A stretch of DNA of 64,000 bases from Crocodylus rhombifer (taxonomy: Eukaryota > Chordata > Crocodylia > Crocodylidae): positions 437,332-501,331 of the forward strand of contig JAVSML010024722.1 of NCBI GenBank assembly GCA_038503035.1. The letters are read 5' to 3'. The position numbers and the translations under genes are program-made. Numbering within the stretch: position 1 is the first letter of the stretch; each line of letters opens with the position of its first letter. Below the pieces are notes generated by a model. The model was not told the origin of the DNA. It made no database searches and worked only from the letters and a program-made list of their open reading frames with translations. Below, in pieces: positions 1 through 12,957 of this stretch.

Positions 1-689
1 TTATTGATTATTTCTATGTCATTATTTTCTATTTACCTGTATAATTGATCTGTTCTGACTATGCTGAATCTGTATTATTCTGCATTTAGCTGAAGGCTCC
101 GTCCCATTGCTTTGACTGGCCTAGGTTTTCTCTTTGCTTCATTTTAGCTGCTGACTATTTATTCATCATTCTTTCTCTCTTCTTCTTCCATGTGTCCCAT
201 TACTTATTTGCCTCTTTACTCATCTGCTTGCAGTTTTTGCTGTTCTACTTTTCTCTTATAATTTTTGTAAATACTCAGACATGATATTGGGCTAATCCTG
301 TATAAAAACATGCATAATAGAAACTCCCTTCCTTGCATACATGAATATGGTGCCCAGCCCCAGTTCCCTGTCCTTGTCCTTACAGCTTTTGGCATCAATT
401 CTAATGCAGAACTCTGCACAACCATTGTGTTTTCTATTCTTGTTCCCTAACACCTTTTTATGGCCAAAAAATGTTTTTATGCCCTTTTTGATCTAATTGT
501 TGACTTCACCACAGCCGATTACTATTTCAGGGTCTATGTGATTTCTTCCCCTTAGTTCCCATTCCTGTGTATTATGTTGGTTCTTGTGACAATAATTATG
601 TCGGAAGCGTTTCTGTGGTTTCCTCCTCTTCTGTTTTACCTTCTTATCAGAGTGTCTTGGGGCTTTGTTTTTTCTCTCTCTTCTGCCCT

Positions 690-905
690 CTTCCTAGTGA
701 TTTCATGTGTCACCATAGACTGAGCAATCATTTTTATATGGAAGATTCCCAAATTTGTCTTCTCACCCTCCCACCTGTTATTCCCATCTTTCATTGCTGT
801 CTTTCTAATATCACTTCTTTGATATTGTATTCTTCATTCAATGGAAATATCTAAAACTGAGCTCCAAGTTTGTCTTCCTAAGCCTTCTGTATTGAGTTAT
901 ATGTT
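690..905 (+). mobile_element. Old L2-type LINE fragment (reverse transcriptase end)
   Basis: On the + strand, two overlapping frames give MEDSQICLLTLPP and then CCLSNITSLILY followed, after a frameshift near 845, by ISKTELQVCLPKP. This resembles the L2 reverse-transcriptase segment in which a DDTQLY-like motif is followed by a cysteine-led helix and a SKTELL...PPKP block. The flanks at about 60-690 and 905-1000 have a similar C/T-rich character and may belong to the same copy, but I cannot align them. It is badly decayed and not coding. Confidence 0.5.
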
Positions 906-3900
906 ATCATTGTTGCTGATACCAGTCCTAATTCACACAGGGGGCAGCAAGTTACTAGGAATCCCGCAAGAAGATAGTAATGCCAGTAGAAATGTTGCCC
1001 ATACAGTTATTTTCCCCATATCTGGAGAAGCAAGGAAGGTATGACACAAAGTGATTTACGTACTTCTTGTTTTTCAAGATCTGGAAAGGACAGGCAATTA
1101 GGAAAGTGGCACATTGCCACTTTTCAGGTGAGAAGGAGCAAGAAAAACAACTAGGTTTTTTTTCACAATGACAGAGGTATAATGGAGTAGTGGAACCAAG
1201 ACTAAAAACCTTTCCTATATGAAGACCACACATTTCTCACCTCTTTTGAGTAAAGCTTATGGATTATTCATCCAAGTTTGTGTCTCTAGTCCTAATAATA
1301 CAGTAATTTAACTCCTTGGTTGATCTCTTGGGATCCATTTCCTGCTAGAGAACAACACCAGTTTTTCCATCTAGAGTATTTCCATAACTACACTAGTGAG
1401 AGCTTGGCTTGACACTCAGTTCACTATGTGGACAATACAGTTTTTAGCTGCTTAAGGTAAAACTACACACAATATCTCCAAAATGTATTTTAACACAATG
1501 ATGGTGTAACGTTTTGTTTTTACAAACCAAGTTGGAGCCACAACTGACTACTGTAAAATTCACTTTATGTTACAGCAAGTATTTGACTGACAGTGTGGAA
1601 ATTTAGGATGTGCACAACCTATTCAGTTTCTATTTCATGATGTGGAAAGGAAATCTGGGTTGCTGATTTTTTCTGGATCATAAAAATGCAAAATAGCAAA
1701 TCTAATAAGTTAGGTTTTATGTGTAGTTTGGCCATGAAACAAACTTTTCTTAACTACATAATGAAAAGTGACATCACTCTCATCACTATCCTGTTTTAAA
1801 TTTAACTGCCCTGCCTTGCATAATCAATTACTTAGAGAAAATTGTAAAACCCTTAAAATTCTGAAATGGTTTCTGGCATTTAATTATATAAGATTTTTGA
1901 CCTGGCTAGGCAGATAATGTTAACACAGCTTTAATACTAAACAAGACTGAACATGTGTGTGCTTGACTTTTATTAAACTCCTACTGAAGAAACAGATTAA
2001 TTGGAGGCTGATTCATTGGTGAACAGGCGTTAAAGACAGAAGGACCTTCTCACATTTTGTTCTGTTACCCAGGCTTATGCCATCTCAGGTTGGCAAGGAG
2101 ATCCCAACTGTAGTGTTTTGAAATGTAACTGAAAGAAATTTTAGAATAACAGGTGCAAAAAAAAAAAAAAAAGGAAAAAGAGAAAAGGGAGCCATTTACA
2201 AAATGTTGATCTAATTCCCTTCTATTCTCTCTTGCCAAATGACCACCTGACACTTTACTGACACAGGTATTGCCCAGATAGGGTTTCACATAATAAAGTT
2301 AAAGTGTAAATGGGATCATGGGAACCAGCATCTGTCATAATGATTTCCTACATGATTACTGCATCTCCCCCCTTATAATAATTTTTAAGAAGATGTGTAC
2401 AAGCTATGATTAAACCACTTCAGATTAAGCTCAAAGTAAATTGAAAAAGTCCCTTTTTAAGCTCTCATTTAATAGTGCTTTACATCCATCTGTAAAATCA
2501 GAGCTCTGTTTCCAACATTCTTTCAATAGCCCACTTCCCACAAGGTAGCAGAGGTTAAAAATAAAATAGCGAGAAATCCAGGGCAAAGCACATGTGAGAT
2601 TAATAGGGTGAGAATACTGCATCGGATAGCTGTTTTCTTCTATCTGAGCTTCTCACTCTGTTACATAACATTCAAGTAAGTAAATCTAACATTGACAGAT
2701 TATATAGATCAGTATGTTGTCTCTATGTTCAAATCTCAATTCAGTACTCTTTTCCTTTCTTTGAATGATTTACTGCTTTTCAATATGAGTCTCATTTCTT
2801 TTCACAAGGGCCAGTTTAGGTGCTGTAGATGTAGGCTTATGCAAAATGTTTGCAACAAAATCCACAAATATAAAATTTGCCTGGCTTCAAGCTGTATTTA
2901 TTCTCAAAACTCAGATCAGGTCTACTGAAACAGTATTGTTCACCAACCTTTTGAACAAATTTTAGCTCAATGTCAAGTGAATATGGGTTGATTTATAGGT
3001 AGTGTGCAAACCATAAGAGACTCAGGTCTGTTTCTCAAGTTAAAGAAAAAGTGTAACTGTTTTGTCAGTGTCTCATTGAGTTTTTTCCGTTTTCATTTGT
3101 AAAACTCAAAGGTGAAGTTGGTGTATGTGGGGGGTAGAATGTGAGGGGAAAGAGAATAAAGCCACACAGACCCAAGCTAAGGAAAATATTTGCACTACCC
3201 CCTGCAAACTGAAATCTCTGAGTTTCTTAAATTTTGGTTTTAAATCATTTACTTTTAGATCTTCACTCCACCTAATTATTAAAGTACTGGATCCAAAGTC
3301 ATCCTTTATGTAATTCACTTGGAATTTTATCACTCCATGGACCATTTTCGTTATGATTTTGGTCTATTATTTTTATGATTATTTCTTCCATCTTTCAAAG
3401 CCAAAAGATTAGAAAGTAGGTACAATGAACTAATTATATTTTCTTTTAGATTTCAGTGTCAGTTTATGTTTATTACTGTGCAATAATAGAAAAAAATGAA
3501 ATTATTATTACAGCTGTGCTGAGGATTAGGAGCAAAATGCCTTATATTTTAAAAGTCAGTCATAGCTCATTATGGTTAGTGTTCTGCAGGTAAAAACACT
3601 AAGCCTTAAATTGTTTGGGAAACTGCTTGAAAAGAAAAAATAAATGAAATTTATTTAAAATAAGCATCTTATCAGATTTTTATGGCCTCGCATATTTTTG
3701 GTCTTGCTTACTGTAATTTATGAACTGATTTTCCAGTTGTGCACACTTAGTCCCTAAACTGAATTACAGAGATTTTACATAAAATACAATATATGCACAG
3801 ACAATTTTTAAAGAGTATCTGAATAGCTGTATAGAATAGTAAACTTTCTGCATGTGCTTTGCAATGATGGATTGCTGAATTTCTAAGGCAGAACGAAAGC

Positions 3901-5441
3901 ACAATAGCTGAAAGGTGAACTTTTTTATATTTCAGCATTCCAAGCCTGCTAAAACTGTTCCGCTTGCTGCATGATGTTATAAATATCAAGATTAGTTTCT
4001 TCTAAAATTACTAGTGCCAGCTGCGTTTAGTTTTCTGTGTTAAATAGTATTTTGTTACCAGTGTTCAAAGTTAAAAGACAGGGTTTTCTAAACCAAAATT
4101 TGCAAAACAGCAACAAAAATACCCACTTAATGTTAAAATTCTTTTACATGTATGTTTAAAAATTATAGTGCACTAAACCTACGTACCTTGATCTAATGGT
4201 CTCTTTAATCTCCTTGTTTCACTTACGTAAATAAGGTGAGTAGTATAAAGCTCAAGATGTTTCAATGTTAACACTAGTTATTTAATTCATTTTCTGGTTA
4301 TATAGTTAGGGGAGCTGAGCACCCTCCACTGTTACTGAAATGCCATTTAGTTTTGTGTTTGTGCGTGTGTGCACATGGGTACATAAAAATATACATCTAG
4401 ATATAAGAACAAACTCTACTATATTTGACTACTAGTACCATTCATGTTAGGCATGTGCTTAAGCACATCAGTGAGTGGGAGCTTTTATTAGGAATAGACC
4501 AGAAAGCAGCAATTTCTACACCCATTAATTCCATGTAAAAACATGCTTTAAACCTGTGCATTTAGATTTTTTGAACTGATATCATTTCAGTTTGGGAATA
4601 TGACATACGGCCACTAATCCAGGATTAATTGAGAACTTATGTGCAGTACAAAACATTCTTTATATATTGACAAATATTTCTAAAAAATGGATTGGTATTT
4701 TCGCTGTTAATTGTTTCATTACTGACCTTTACCTCTGTAGACATATGCAGTTTTCATGTTTTTGGGTGAGACTTTCAAAATATTTTTTTTTTAAATGTCC
4801 AATGCTCAATGTTAGCAGTGACATTTTACAGTGTATTCAGAGGCTCATACTTCAGTATTTTGTATCTCATTTCTTTCTATTTATTTAAAACAACTTAGCA
4901 TTTAAGATCCTGCAGATGTAAGTGACAGCGATGATGTACAATATGCATAAAATGAGCTGGTCCCTACCCGTGGTGTGTATTGCTAAAGACTCCATTGCAA
5001 TATTTACAGTTAAACTAAACTTTTTTAAATGAAGCAAAATTGCATTTGTTTTGCAGATTTGCTCATCATTAAATGTGAAACATTTCACATTTGTCTTTTT
5101 GAGTAATTGGCTTTTTAAAATGATAAGGTGCTCTGAACACTTGTTATGTGGATAGGTCTGACGTTGTATCCCAGAAATCCATATGCCATACAGACAGAAC
5201 AGAAGAAAGATATTCACAAGCATGTCACAGATTGGACTAAAGCAAGCCAAAAACCAAAGTGCCATGGCATTAACAATAGCACCAGATTTACTGTCACGAT
5301 TGCAATCTGTGCTGTATCACAGACAGAAGGAGAACTTTTGATAGGTAACACCTCAGTGTTTTTTAAATCTTTTTGGCAAATTATCATTTTCATTATATTT
5401 TTGCCTGCCATATAATATTATTATAATGATATTAAAAAAAC

Positions 5442-5443
<2 letters not shown>
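906..5443. other. AT-rich intron, nothing recognised
   Basis: No long ORF, inverted-repeat element or tail typical of LINEs could be seen. It contains a poly-A run at about 2157-2172. The ORFs in this stretch are short, in both strands, and carry no motif. Confidence 0.5.
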
Positions 5444-5490
<47 letters not shown>

Positions 5491-5500
5491 NNNNNNNNNN

Positions 5501-5547
<47 letters not shown>
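5444..5547. repeat. (CA)n microsatellite interrupted by an assembly gap
   Basis: Pure CA dinucleotide repeat on both sides of ten N bases at 5491-5500. The Ns mark a gap whose real length is unknown; the true repeat could be much longer. The predicted protein crossing it is an artefact. Confidence 0.97.
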
Positions 5548-5550
<3 letters not shown>

Positions 5551-7089
5551 GTTTATTAGCCCCCTAACAAAAGGGTTGGTTTATGAGCCATGCTAAGTAG
5601 TCAGCAATAAAAAAGAAGATACTCTGTTGTTTCACTGAAGGTTAGTATAAATTAAAAAGAAAATTGGCTATGAAATTAACAATTGTTTGTAGCATGCATT
5701 ATGTTAAAAAAGTCATTGTTTTAGTTATAAAGGTAGACATAAAACAATATGTATAATATAGAACTTGAAAAAATCTGAAGTTTGCAAACTTTGAACCCCT
5801 TATAGACATAGGAAGCATTTTGTCTTGGGTTCACTCACAACTATCTATAATTTTTAACTACAGTTATGTAGACAGTTCTTTTTTTTCCCACCATAAAATT
5901 ATACATTTTCTTCTGGTATAAAAAAAGCTGCATAAAGCAGATTTGGCAATACCATAATTCATGTTGAGCTCTGATAAGTGCTGAAAAAGATTTACAAACT
6001 CACAGCTTGACACTGAGCCCACATGTTGGGCAGAGTGAAGGAAAAGCTCTAGAAATACTACACAGAGCTTCCTGGCAGCAAACAGAGAAACATCAGTCAA
6101 TTGTTTTTCTCTTAATTGAAAGCCACCTTGGGACCCTGTTGAAAATAGCATATCTGCCTATCTTTTTTTGTTTTAAATTACCAGGCCCAAAGACTTGTCC
6201 AGTGGCCATCTCAGTGGGCTTTTTGACAGAAGATAGATGCTGAAATGATCAATTTTCCTTTATGTAAACATTTAAAGAACTGAAACCTCGTTATTACAGG
6301 TAGGAAATGAGAGACATGACAAGTCCAATATAGCGAAGCAGAATCTTGATTTTCCCCCCTCCTTTTTAACACTGAGAGCATCTTTCAATACTTAAAAGAT
6401 TTTAGTCACAAAAATAATAGTATCTGATATTAAACGTAATGCTTTTATGGGTTTTGTTTACCTGCAAAATTGCAGCTTGCTGTATTAGGTTGCAAATCAC
6501 AGTCGACAGAAAAAATAGTACATGGTATTCTTCAGTAAATTTCAAATGAATACAGCAATGGTGTCATTAGTGTGTTTTGTGTCATTACCACAGAATATCG
6601 TACCATTATACTGTAGGAAGTATTTTACTGGAATACTTTTTCAGAAAAACTCTCCTGATAGTAATACATTACAGTGAAAACCAATAATTACTGGAAATCA
6701 CATTAGCAAACAATTTCTCATGAGATTTCAGACCTGAGTATTTTAATTTGCAAAAGGGACAGATATGCATCTTAGCCATATTAATGATTTTGGAGATTTT
6801 CACCACTTTTCCTAACTCTGCCTTGACCCAGACATAGTGCACAGTGTCCCTTTGCCATATTCCTAATATAATTGTGCCACTACAGTTTAATTGAATTATC
6901 AATAACTGTATCCATGTTTCCTTGAGCCATCTCCTTGGCTGTGTAGAAACACCTTTGCTGGAAACACATAAACCCAAAAGTGAAACTTTGAAACCATGTT
7001 GACTTGTGACATGCAGTAAGCAGCCTCCAGGATTTCAGTTTAACTGCTTCCAACTCATGCAAAGAAGCAATTCTCAATAGTGGATATAC
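5548..7089. other. AT-rich intron, nothing recognised
   Basis: The ORFs at 5864-6243 and 6669-7077 are overlapping on both strands and have no domain or repeat homology I recognise. Confidence 0.5.
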
Positions 7090-7247
7090 CAGTGGTTTTC
7101 AACCTGTGGCCTGCAGACCCCTGGGGCGTAAAGAGTTTATAAAAATTGACTCTGATCAGTCAAAAGTACACTTACAGTTCAAAGAGCTCCACGTCGCCAT
7201 TCAAAATTTTTAGGGGGGCCACAAATGAAAAAAAGTGAAAACCACTG
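7090..7247. mobile_element. Charlie-like non-autonomous hAT transposon remnant
   Basis: A 158-base element with terminal inverted repeats: the left end reads CAGTGGTTTTCAACCTGTGG and the right end is the complement, GTGAAAACCACTG. The CAGTGGTT-TCAACC end is characteristic of hAT-Charlie elements such as the MER5 group of vertebrate genomes. The flanking 8 bases (7082-7089 and 7248-7255) agree at only 5 of 8 positions, as expected for an old insertion. No transposase sequence remains. Confidence 0.75.
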
Positions 7248-9631
7248 GTCTATCCCAATGCCTTCCTCTCCTATTTAGCAATGTGGTAGTCTCCAATACA
7301 TGTTTGCAACTGTCTCCATATGCTTATCAGCTCCCTGGTCTTCACCAGGAAAAGGTTTAATTTATTTGAAAAATCATATCCACCATTTAATTACATGTAT
7401 ACTTTTAGCCTTTAACTAGTGCACTCACTTCAGTGAATTCTGGGAGACTTTGGGATTTCTAAAAGACAGAAACATCCTTATCCAAAAAATCCTAGAAGCA
7501 AGATTGGGTTTTTATGGTTATAGCTTTTATTTGGTCAACTAAATAATTGGAAGAGATGTTAGACAAGATTTGAGGCATAAAGGGTATGAACAAATGCTCG
7601 AGGAACACTTGTCACAAAAGGCATAGGCTGCCCAAGGTAAGTGGGGGGGGGGTTGGCAGGATTGGAGGTAGGTCATGGGTCCATGAAGGGGCACAGGTGG
7701 ATCTGGGGGGATCGGTAGTGGGTCTATAAGGGCGGACTGCCTGATCGGGGGGGGGGGGGGAAGAGGTGGTGGAATAACTCAGTCAGGTAGGGGGAGATAA
7801 AAACAGCCACCCACCCTGAGGCTGTGGTGGGTGACTGGGTTTTCCCAGACCAGAAGCTGTACTGTGAAGGCATTCAGGTGGTCACTACATCAGGTTAACC
7901 CTAGCTAAATTGGGTTAACCGTTTATTAATCCAAAGTTAGTTCCACCTCTAAGATAAATTGACTTTAGATCAGGCTTGCCATTTTTAGGGTGACTTAATG
8001 CATGCACATTGGGCCATTTAGATCACCTGAACCTTGGTTAGAGTGATCTAAATGTAACACTTGTACATACCCAAAGTGTCTTCCTCACGTCACCTGAGTG
8101 GGTCAGAGGAATCTCAGTTGCTTTTAGTTCCCATTTTCTAAATTTTATGTAGTATCTCTGTGGGTTACCACTGAAAGATTACTTCTACTGTGAAACAATT
8201 GTGGCATACCAGTGTGTGCATAAGGCCAACTTTGTTCCTATTGGATATGAGAGGTCTATATAGAGGGGGTCTGGAAAGTGTGACTCTATATATGTTGTTT
8301 GTGGTCCTAGATAAGCATGTGTCCCCAGTCATCCATATTGTACTTCACTTAGTATTCATTGATAATTGGAAGAAAAGGCCATACTTTCTTCAAATATTTT
8401 TTTGTTCTATGTAATGCACTGTATATTTTTTAATGACAGGAAGTGAATTGACTGTCATGGAGTTAGATGATTCAGTGCAATAGATTCTTAATATTATTGT
8501 ATAAGGAACTGAAAAATTAAATATCCTGACATATCAATATATAACTTATCGTATTTTTAACTTCTCATGTTATTAAAAGAAGTGACACTTTAAAACTGTA
8601 TTCAGAAAAACTGCATTATCCCAAATCTTGTATTGAAATAAATCAAACTTTTTAGCATCTTATTTAGAAAAGAGGGGAAGTCTGCCAAGTTCCAAAGAAT
8701 TGTTTCCAAATTCCAGTCATGAAGACTAGGAAATGACTTGGTATTAGTGGATAATTTAGCCACAAAGGTTATTGACTATCCAGTTTATATCCTCACAATC
8801 TGATGGCCAAATATTTTGCAATCATTCTCTCTTTTTAAATGTAGAAGCCATAATTTTATTTCAGCAAACCCAGGTTATTCACATTTTCTACATGCCATAT
8901 ATTGTAATGTACCCCACCCCCAAGATTGTTCACTTTTAAATAGGGTCTGACACCCCGATGCTTAACAGACAGATGTCAAAGTGTACATTACAATGTGGCA
9001 TGTGTTTTTAAAAAGAATGAATATTCAAAAATTTAATTCTCTTTTTATTTTTATTTTTTAAATAATTTCTTTCTTCCATCCTTGAAATATACTGTATTTG
9101 GCATTTGATGTGTCCTAGTATATGTTTGGGTAAATTATTTGAATAGTGTATATCTGTGCAATGGTCTTGATGGTACTGTTTTTTTATTATTTTCTCTTCA
9201 TTTTCAAATATATTTATCAAGAATACATAACTCGTATATTCCCCTAGTTAGTACCATGTACTTCAATGATACTAACGTTAGTAAGAATTGTGCTGTTTTT
9301 CCCACCAAGAATAGCTTTCAGAGCTTAATATCCTATCCTGCAATGTGCTTTTTGCGTCATCAGATACCAAAAATAATGATACCTTCTCAGTTGACCCTAA
9401 TAACAATGTTTAAGAATGAGTTGATAAACTTAACCCGCTGAAGTGACTTGGATTTCCCTTTGGTCTGGAATTTTGGGATTATTTTTCTTAATCTCTTATT
9501 TTGCGATTTCTTTTAATAATTGTACTGTTACCATCTGTGACTCCCACCAATTTCTTGGGCTTTGTGCTGTCCAATGTATTTTGTTGTATTTACCTGGTGT
9601 CTTTTCTCTGATACCTAGATAACAAATACTA
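7248..9631. other. Intron with G-rich patch; otherwise unrecognised
   Basis: Contains runs of guanine at 7642-7652 and 7747-7760. The stretch around 7860-8080 has repeat-like GGTTAACC and GATCTAAATG words but no clear ends. The ORF at 9139-9441 (100 codons) has no family signature and lies in AT-rich sequence. Confidence 0.45.
7642..7760 (+). repeat. Guanine-run cluster
   Basis: Runs of 11 G (about 7642-7652), 6 G (about 7706) and 14 G (7747-7760) occur within 120 bases, which could form quadruplex structures on the + strand. Homopolymer lengths here are likely to be uncertain in the assembly. Confidence 0.7.
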
Positions 9632-9879
9632 GCCACGTCTACATAAGCGGCAGACTACTCAGTTCTTACATTTAGCACTTGCATAACCAAGTACTAAATG
9701 ACTGCACAGTAAACAGAGTTACTACGCAGTAGCATCCCAACACAGGTTTTTTTTCTGACACTACTGGACAGTAGGAACAAGCTAGTGTGCAGTAGCTCAT
9801 TACTAACAAGCAGTAGTGTCATGTCATGGTTAGTGCCCCTAAATGCTATTGCACAGTAGCGTCTTATGTAGACACGGCC
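9632..9879. mobile_element. Short inverted-repeat DNA element (about 250 bp)
   Basis: The left end (GCCACGTCTACATAAG) and the complement of the right end (GCCGTGTCTACATAAG) form terminal inverted repeats of about 16-20 bases with two mismatches. The interior repeats a CAGTAG word many times and encodes nothing. I could not find a convincing target duplication, so the superfamily is open. The GTCTACA word is shared with other inverted-repeat elements in this window. Confidence 0.65.
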
Positions 9880-10225
9880 TCTGAAACAAAGAACATCTTT
9901 CATTGTGTATGGATTCAGTATCCAGAAGGATGACACCCTGATACTGAGTGGGTGCTCAGGTGCTATCACAGACAGAAAATAATTACTAATAATTAACGGC
10001 ATCAACAACACCCACAACACCAACTATAAATTTGCCCAATCTCACTGTCTAGTGAGTAATTAGTAAAAGGCTGTTTTCCCTTTCAGTTCTGGTGTCCACT
10101 TTAAACACATATGTGTTCTATTTAACCTGATTTGCTACAGTTTAGGAGAATATTCTGTTTATTTCATTAAAATCCTTAACTTCTAGCCTTTCAGCTTTAA
10201 TCAATGTTTCAACTTGTTCAAAAGT

Positions 10226-11385
10226 GGGCATGTGTACAGGAGATGCTTAACTTTGTATTAGGATAGTTTACTGCAAAGTAAACATATGTGTCTATATATG
10301 CACATGCTTACTTCACAGTAAAACTCCCTAATACTGAGTAAATATGCTACCTGCAAATGCAAGTAGCAGATTTACTCAGGATTAGTAATTGTGCCATAGT
10401 GCTTGTGTAGACACCTGACTGGGAGCAAAATCTGAGCCCAGACATGGATTATGTACCTCTACTACAGCAGCAGGGAGCTTCAAGCCCCCTACTCCCAGAT
10501 CAGAATCAGGGAGCGGGAGACTGGGAGACCATTATATCCCAGCCTGAGCTGTGTGACTGTGGAGCTCAAGCTGGGAGCTCAAGCTCTGTGACTGTGGGGC
10601 TGGGATCTCCCAGGACCAGCCCCGCAGTCACAGAGCCAGCTCTGGGTGCTCCCTGCTGGTGGGGGCTGGGGAGCTTGTTCCCTGCGCAACTCCACAAGCA
10701 CAGAGCTGGGGGGGGAGGGTAGAACAGGCTGTGGAGCTTTTTCCCCCTGAGCTGGGCTTTTTCCCCCTCCTCCCCCACCCCAGCTTCATGCTCATGGAGC
10801 TGGGCAGGGAACAAGCTCCCCAGCCCCTGCCCTGCATGCCCAGGTGGGGACAATGTCCCCCTGCCCTGGCAGCAGGGAACTTCCAGCCTCTGTTCCCCAC
10901 CCGTGATTATGGAGTAGAAGCTGGGAGCCTGATCCATGATCGCAGAGCAGGGGCTAGGAATAAGCTCCCAACCCCCACTCCATGATCGCAATTGTGAGCA
11001 TGGAACAAGGGCTGGGAACTCCCTTCATAGGAAAAGTTCCCTGCCCAGCCTAGAGCTGGCTGGGACTTGCCCCTGACTAGGACAGTTTCCAGCCAGCCTC
11101 AGTCTGCATGGAGAAGCATGTGAAGCCTGGATGTGGCTGGGGACTGTCCTATTATCTGCAACATAATAAGAATGGAAAACAATGGAGAACAATGTATCCT
11201 ACTGCAAGAGGTTATTGAAAAAGGCCTGATAAAACCTCTGAGATGATTCCCAGGGCTGCAGGGAACTGGGTGCAAATCTACTCCCTAATCTCTGCATGTG
11301 TAGATGCCTGCCTGAAAACCCTTAGTCCAGCTTAGTTTACACCAGAGTAAATCTAGGGTGGAGTAAATGCATGTGTAAAATGCCC
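10226..11385. mobile_element. GC-rich inverted-repeat element, long form, copy 1
   Basis: About 1.16 kb, clearly homologous over its length and in the same orientation to 12958-14144. Shared blocks include AGTTTACTGCAAAGTAA near the left end, GCTACCTGCAAATGCAAGTA, GTGCCATAGTGCTTGTGTAG, and a right end with TTAGTTTACACCAG and AGTAAATGCATGTGT. The extreme ends are weakly inverted (GGGCAT...). The centre (10440-11100) is strongly GC-rich, made of reiterated phrases such as GGGAACAAGCTCCC and GGAGCAGGGGCTGGG. ORFs there (for example 10566-10991 on the minus strand) run through low-complexity sequence, occur on both strands, and are not genes. Confidence 0.75.
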
Positions 11386-11848
11386 AGTGTTTTGTATTCT
11401 TCTTGTATAGGGCATTAAAAGAAAATACTTCTGGTTGGAGGTAGTCATCTCAGAAGTTCTATGAGGCCTTTTTCAATAATCTCTTTAGGATGCATTGTTC
11501 TCCATTCCTATTACGTTGAAGATTATATCAAGACACATTTTAAAAGTGTTAGATAAGTAAAATTCAGATATATCCCTTAGTCAGCCAAGAGGAAGACTAT
11601 ATGACAAGGGAAGGTCTTGGCCTTTTTGGTATGTCTGAAGTTTTGGAAGCTGTATATTCACTAAAATGTTGGAGCCTTGTGCATAGCATAAAGAGGGAGC
11701 TTCAGTGAGAAATGCAGATGAAGTTGCCATGAAAGATACCTTTTTTTTTTTTTGCACGCTGTAGATATTCTCCTCATTCTGGGTCTGGATAGGATAATGA
11801 ATAGAGATGGGTAAAATGAACTAATACATTTATTAGTTCATTTATATA
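11386..11848. other. Intron between two transposons; nothing recognised
   Basis: AT-rich with a T run at about 11742-11753. A small inverted repeat (GAACTAATA / TATTAGTTC) sits just left of the next transposon. Confidence 0.5.
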
Positions 11849-12172
11849 CAGGCATACCTCGTTTTATTGCGCTTCGCAGATATTGCGTTTTTTACAAATT
11901 GAAGGTTTGTGGCAACCCTGCATCAAGCAAGTCTATTGGTGCCATTTTTCCATCAGTTAGAATTTTTTAGCAATAAAGTATTTTTTAATTAAGGTATGTA
12001 CATATTTTTTTAGACATAATGCTATTGCACACTTAATAGACTACAGTATAGTGTAAACATAACTTTTATATGCACTGGGAAACCAAAAAATTCGTGTGAC
12101 TCGCTTTATTGCGATATTGACTTTATTGTGGTGGTCTGGAACCGAACCCGCAATATCTCTGAGGTATGCCTG
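11849..12172 (+). mobile_element. Tigger1-like (pogo/Tc1-mariner) deletion element, copy 1
   Basis: A 324-base element flanked by TA on both sides (11847-11848, 12173-12174), the usual target duplication of the pogo group. Ends are inverted: CAGGCATACCTCGTTTTATT on the left and GAGGTATGCCTG on the right. The left part carries the GAAGGTTTGTGGCAACCC block and the right part GCAATAAAGTATTTTTTAAT, TAGACTACAGTATAGTG and GGTCTGGAACCGAACCCGC. By memory these are the two ends of the mammalian Tigger1 transposon, joined after the block reading GCCATTTTTCC so that the whole transposase is missing. It needed a transposase from elsewhere. An ORF reported on the minus strand at 12106-12339 is incidental. 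Confidence 0.88.
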
Positions 12173-12957
12173 TATTGCAAACTGTGTAAGGTAGTGGGAA
12201 AAAAAGTTCCTATAGACAAATCAGTGTTGCAGGCTTGTTTGTACCTGTGGAGAAGTATTGAAATGAATCTTTCCTGACCATCACAGGAATAGCTAAGCTT
12301 TTGCAAACAGTTAATTACACAATCTATGTATTTAGTCATTTTTATGCTGTGTTTGATCCACTTGAAGAGCTTCTCTGAAAAATCTATTTTTATATAACAG
12401 GAATTTTGATTGTCTGATATTGCAACATATTATTTTGAGTTATTAATTTATGGCATTGCTGTGCTACAACTTAGAATGACACACATGTATAAGGGCCAAT
12501 TCACTTCAGAGTTATCGGTACAATTTCAAAGTCCAGAAAAGCAAGATCCTATGATCTTATTATAGCTTCCAAAATTAAAATCAGGGAAACACACTATAAC
12601 TAGTTGAGGATTTCAGAAAGCCAAAGCCTGTACTTTGAAACACCAGGCTAGCAAATTTGGAAGGTACTGAGGTTCTCTGTCAGATGATGTTCTTTGTCAG
12701 GTGATGTTCATTAAAAGAAATCCATGATCCCTATCAGTCTATGATCATCCTGAATACCCAGTTGATCCCAATTACACTGAACTGAAAACTGTTGCAGAAC
12801 TGTCCTTCACTTTATGCACTGTTTTGTTCTTGACCAAGTACATTGTAAATATCCGTGGCTGTATACACCAAACTGCATGTATATCATTACTTTTGTAATT
12901 GTTCTTGTCTAACAAGATAGTTAATATTCAAACTGCTCTTCTCCTGTAGATTCCGTT
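12173..12957. other. Intron, nothing recognised
   Basis: AT-rich, no coding potential or element ends seen. Confidence 0.5.

Noticed and set aside
5353..5547. ORF with repeated Cys-Val
   Set aside because: Translation of the CA repeat across Ns.
10444..10991. Overlapping 90-141-codon ORFs in GC-rich sequence
   Set aside because: They lie in the core of a repeated element, occur on both strands, and have low-complexity Gly/Pro/Ser/Trp content without domains.
12106..12339. 77-codon ORF on the minus strand
   Set aside because: Begins in flanking intron and ends in the Tigger1-like terminal repeat; no homology to a transposase.
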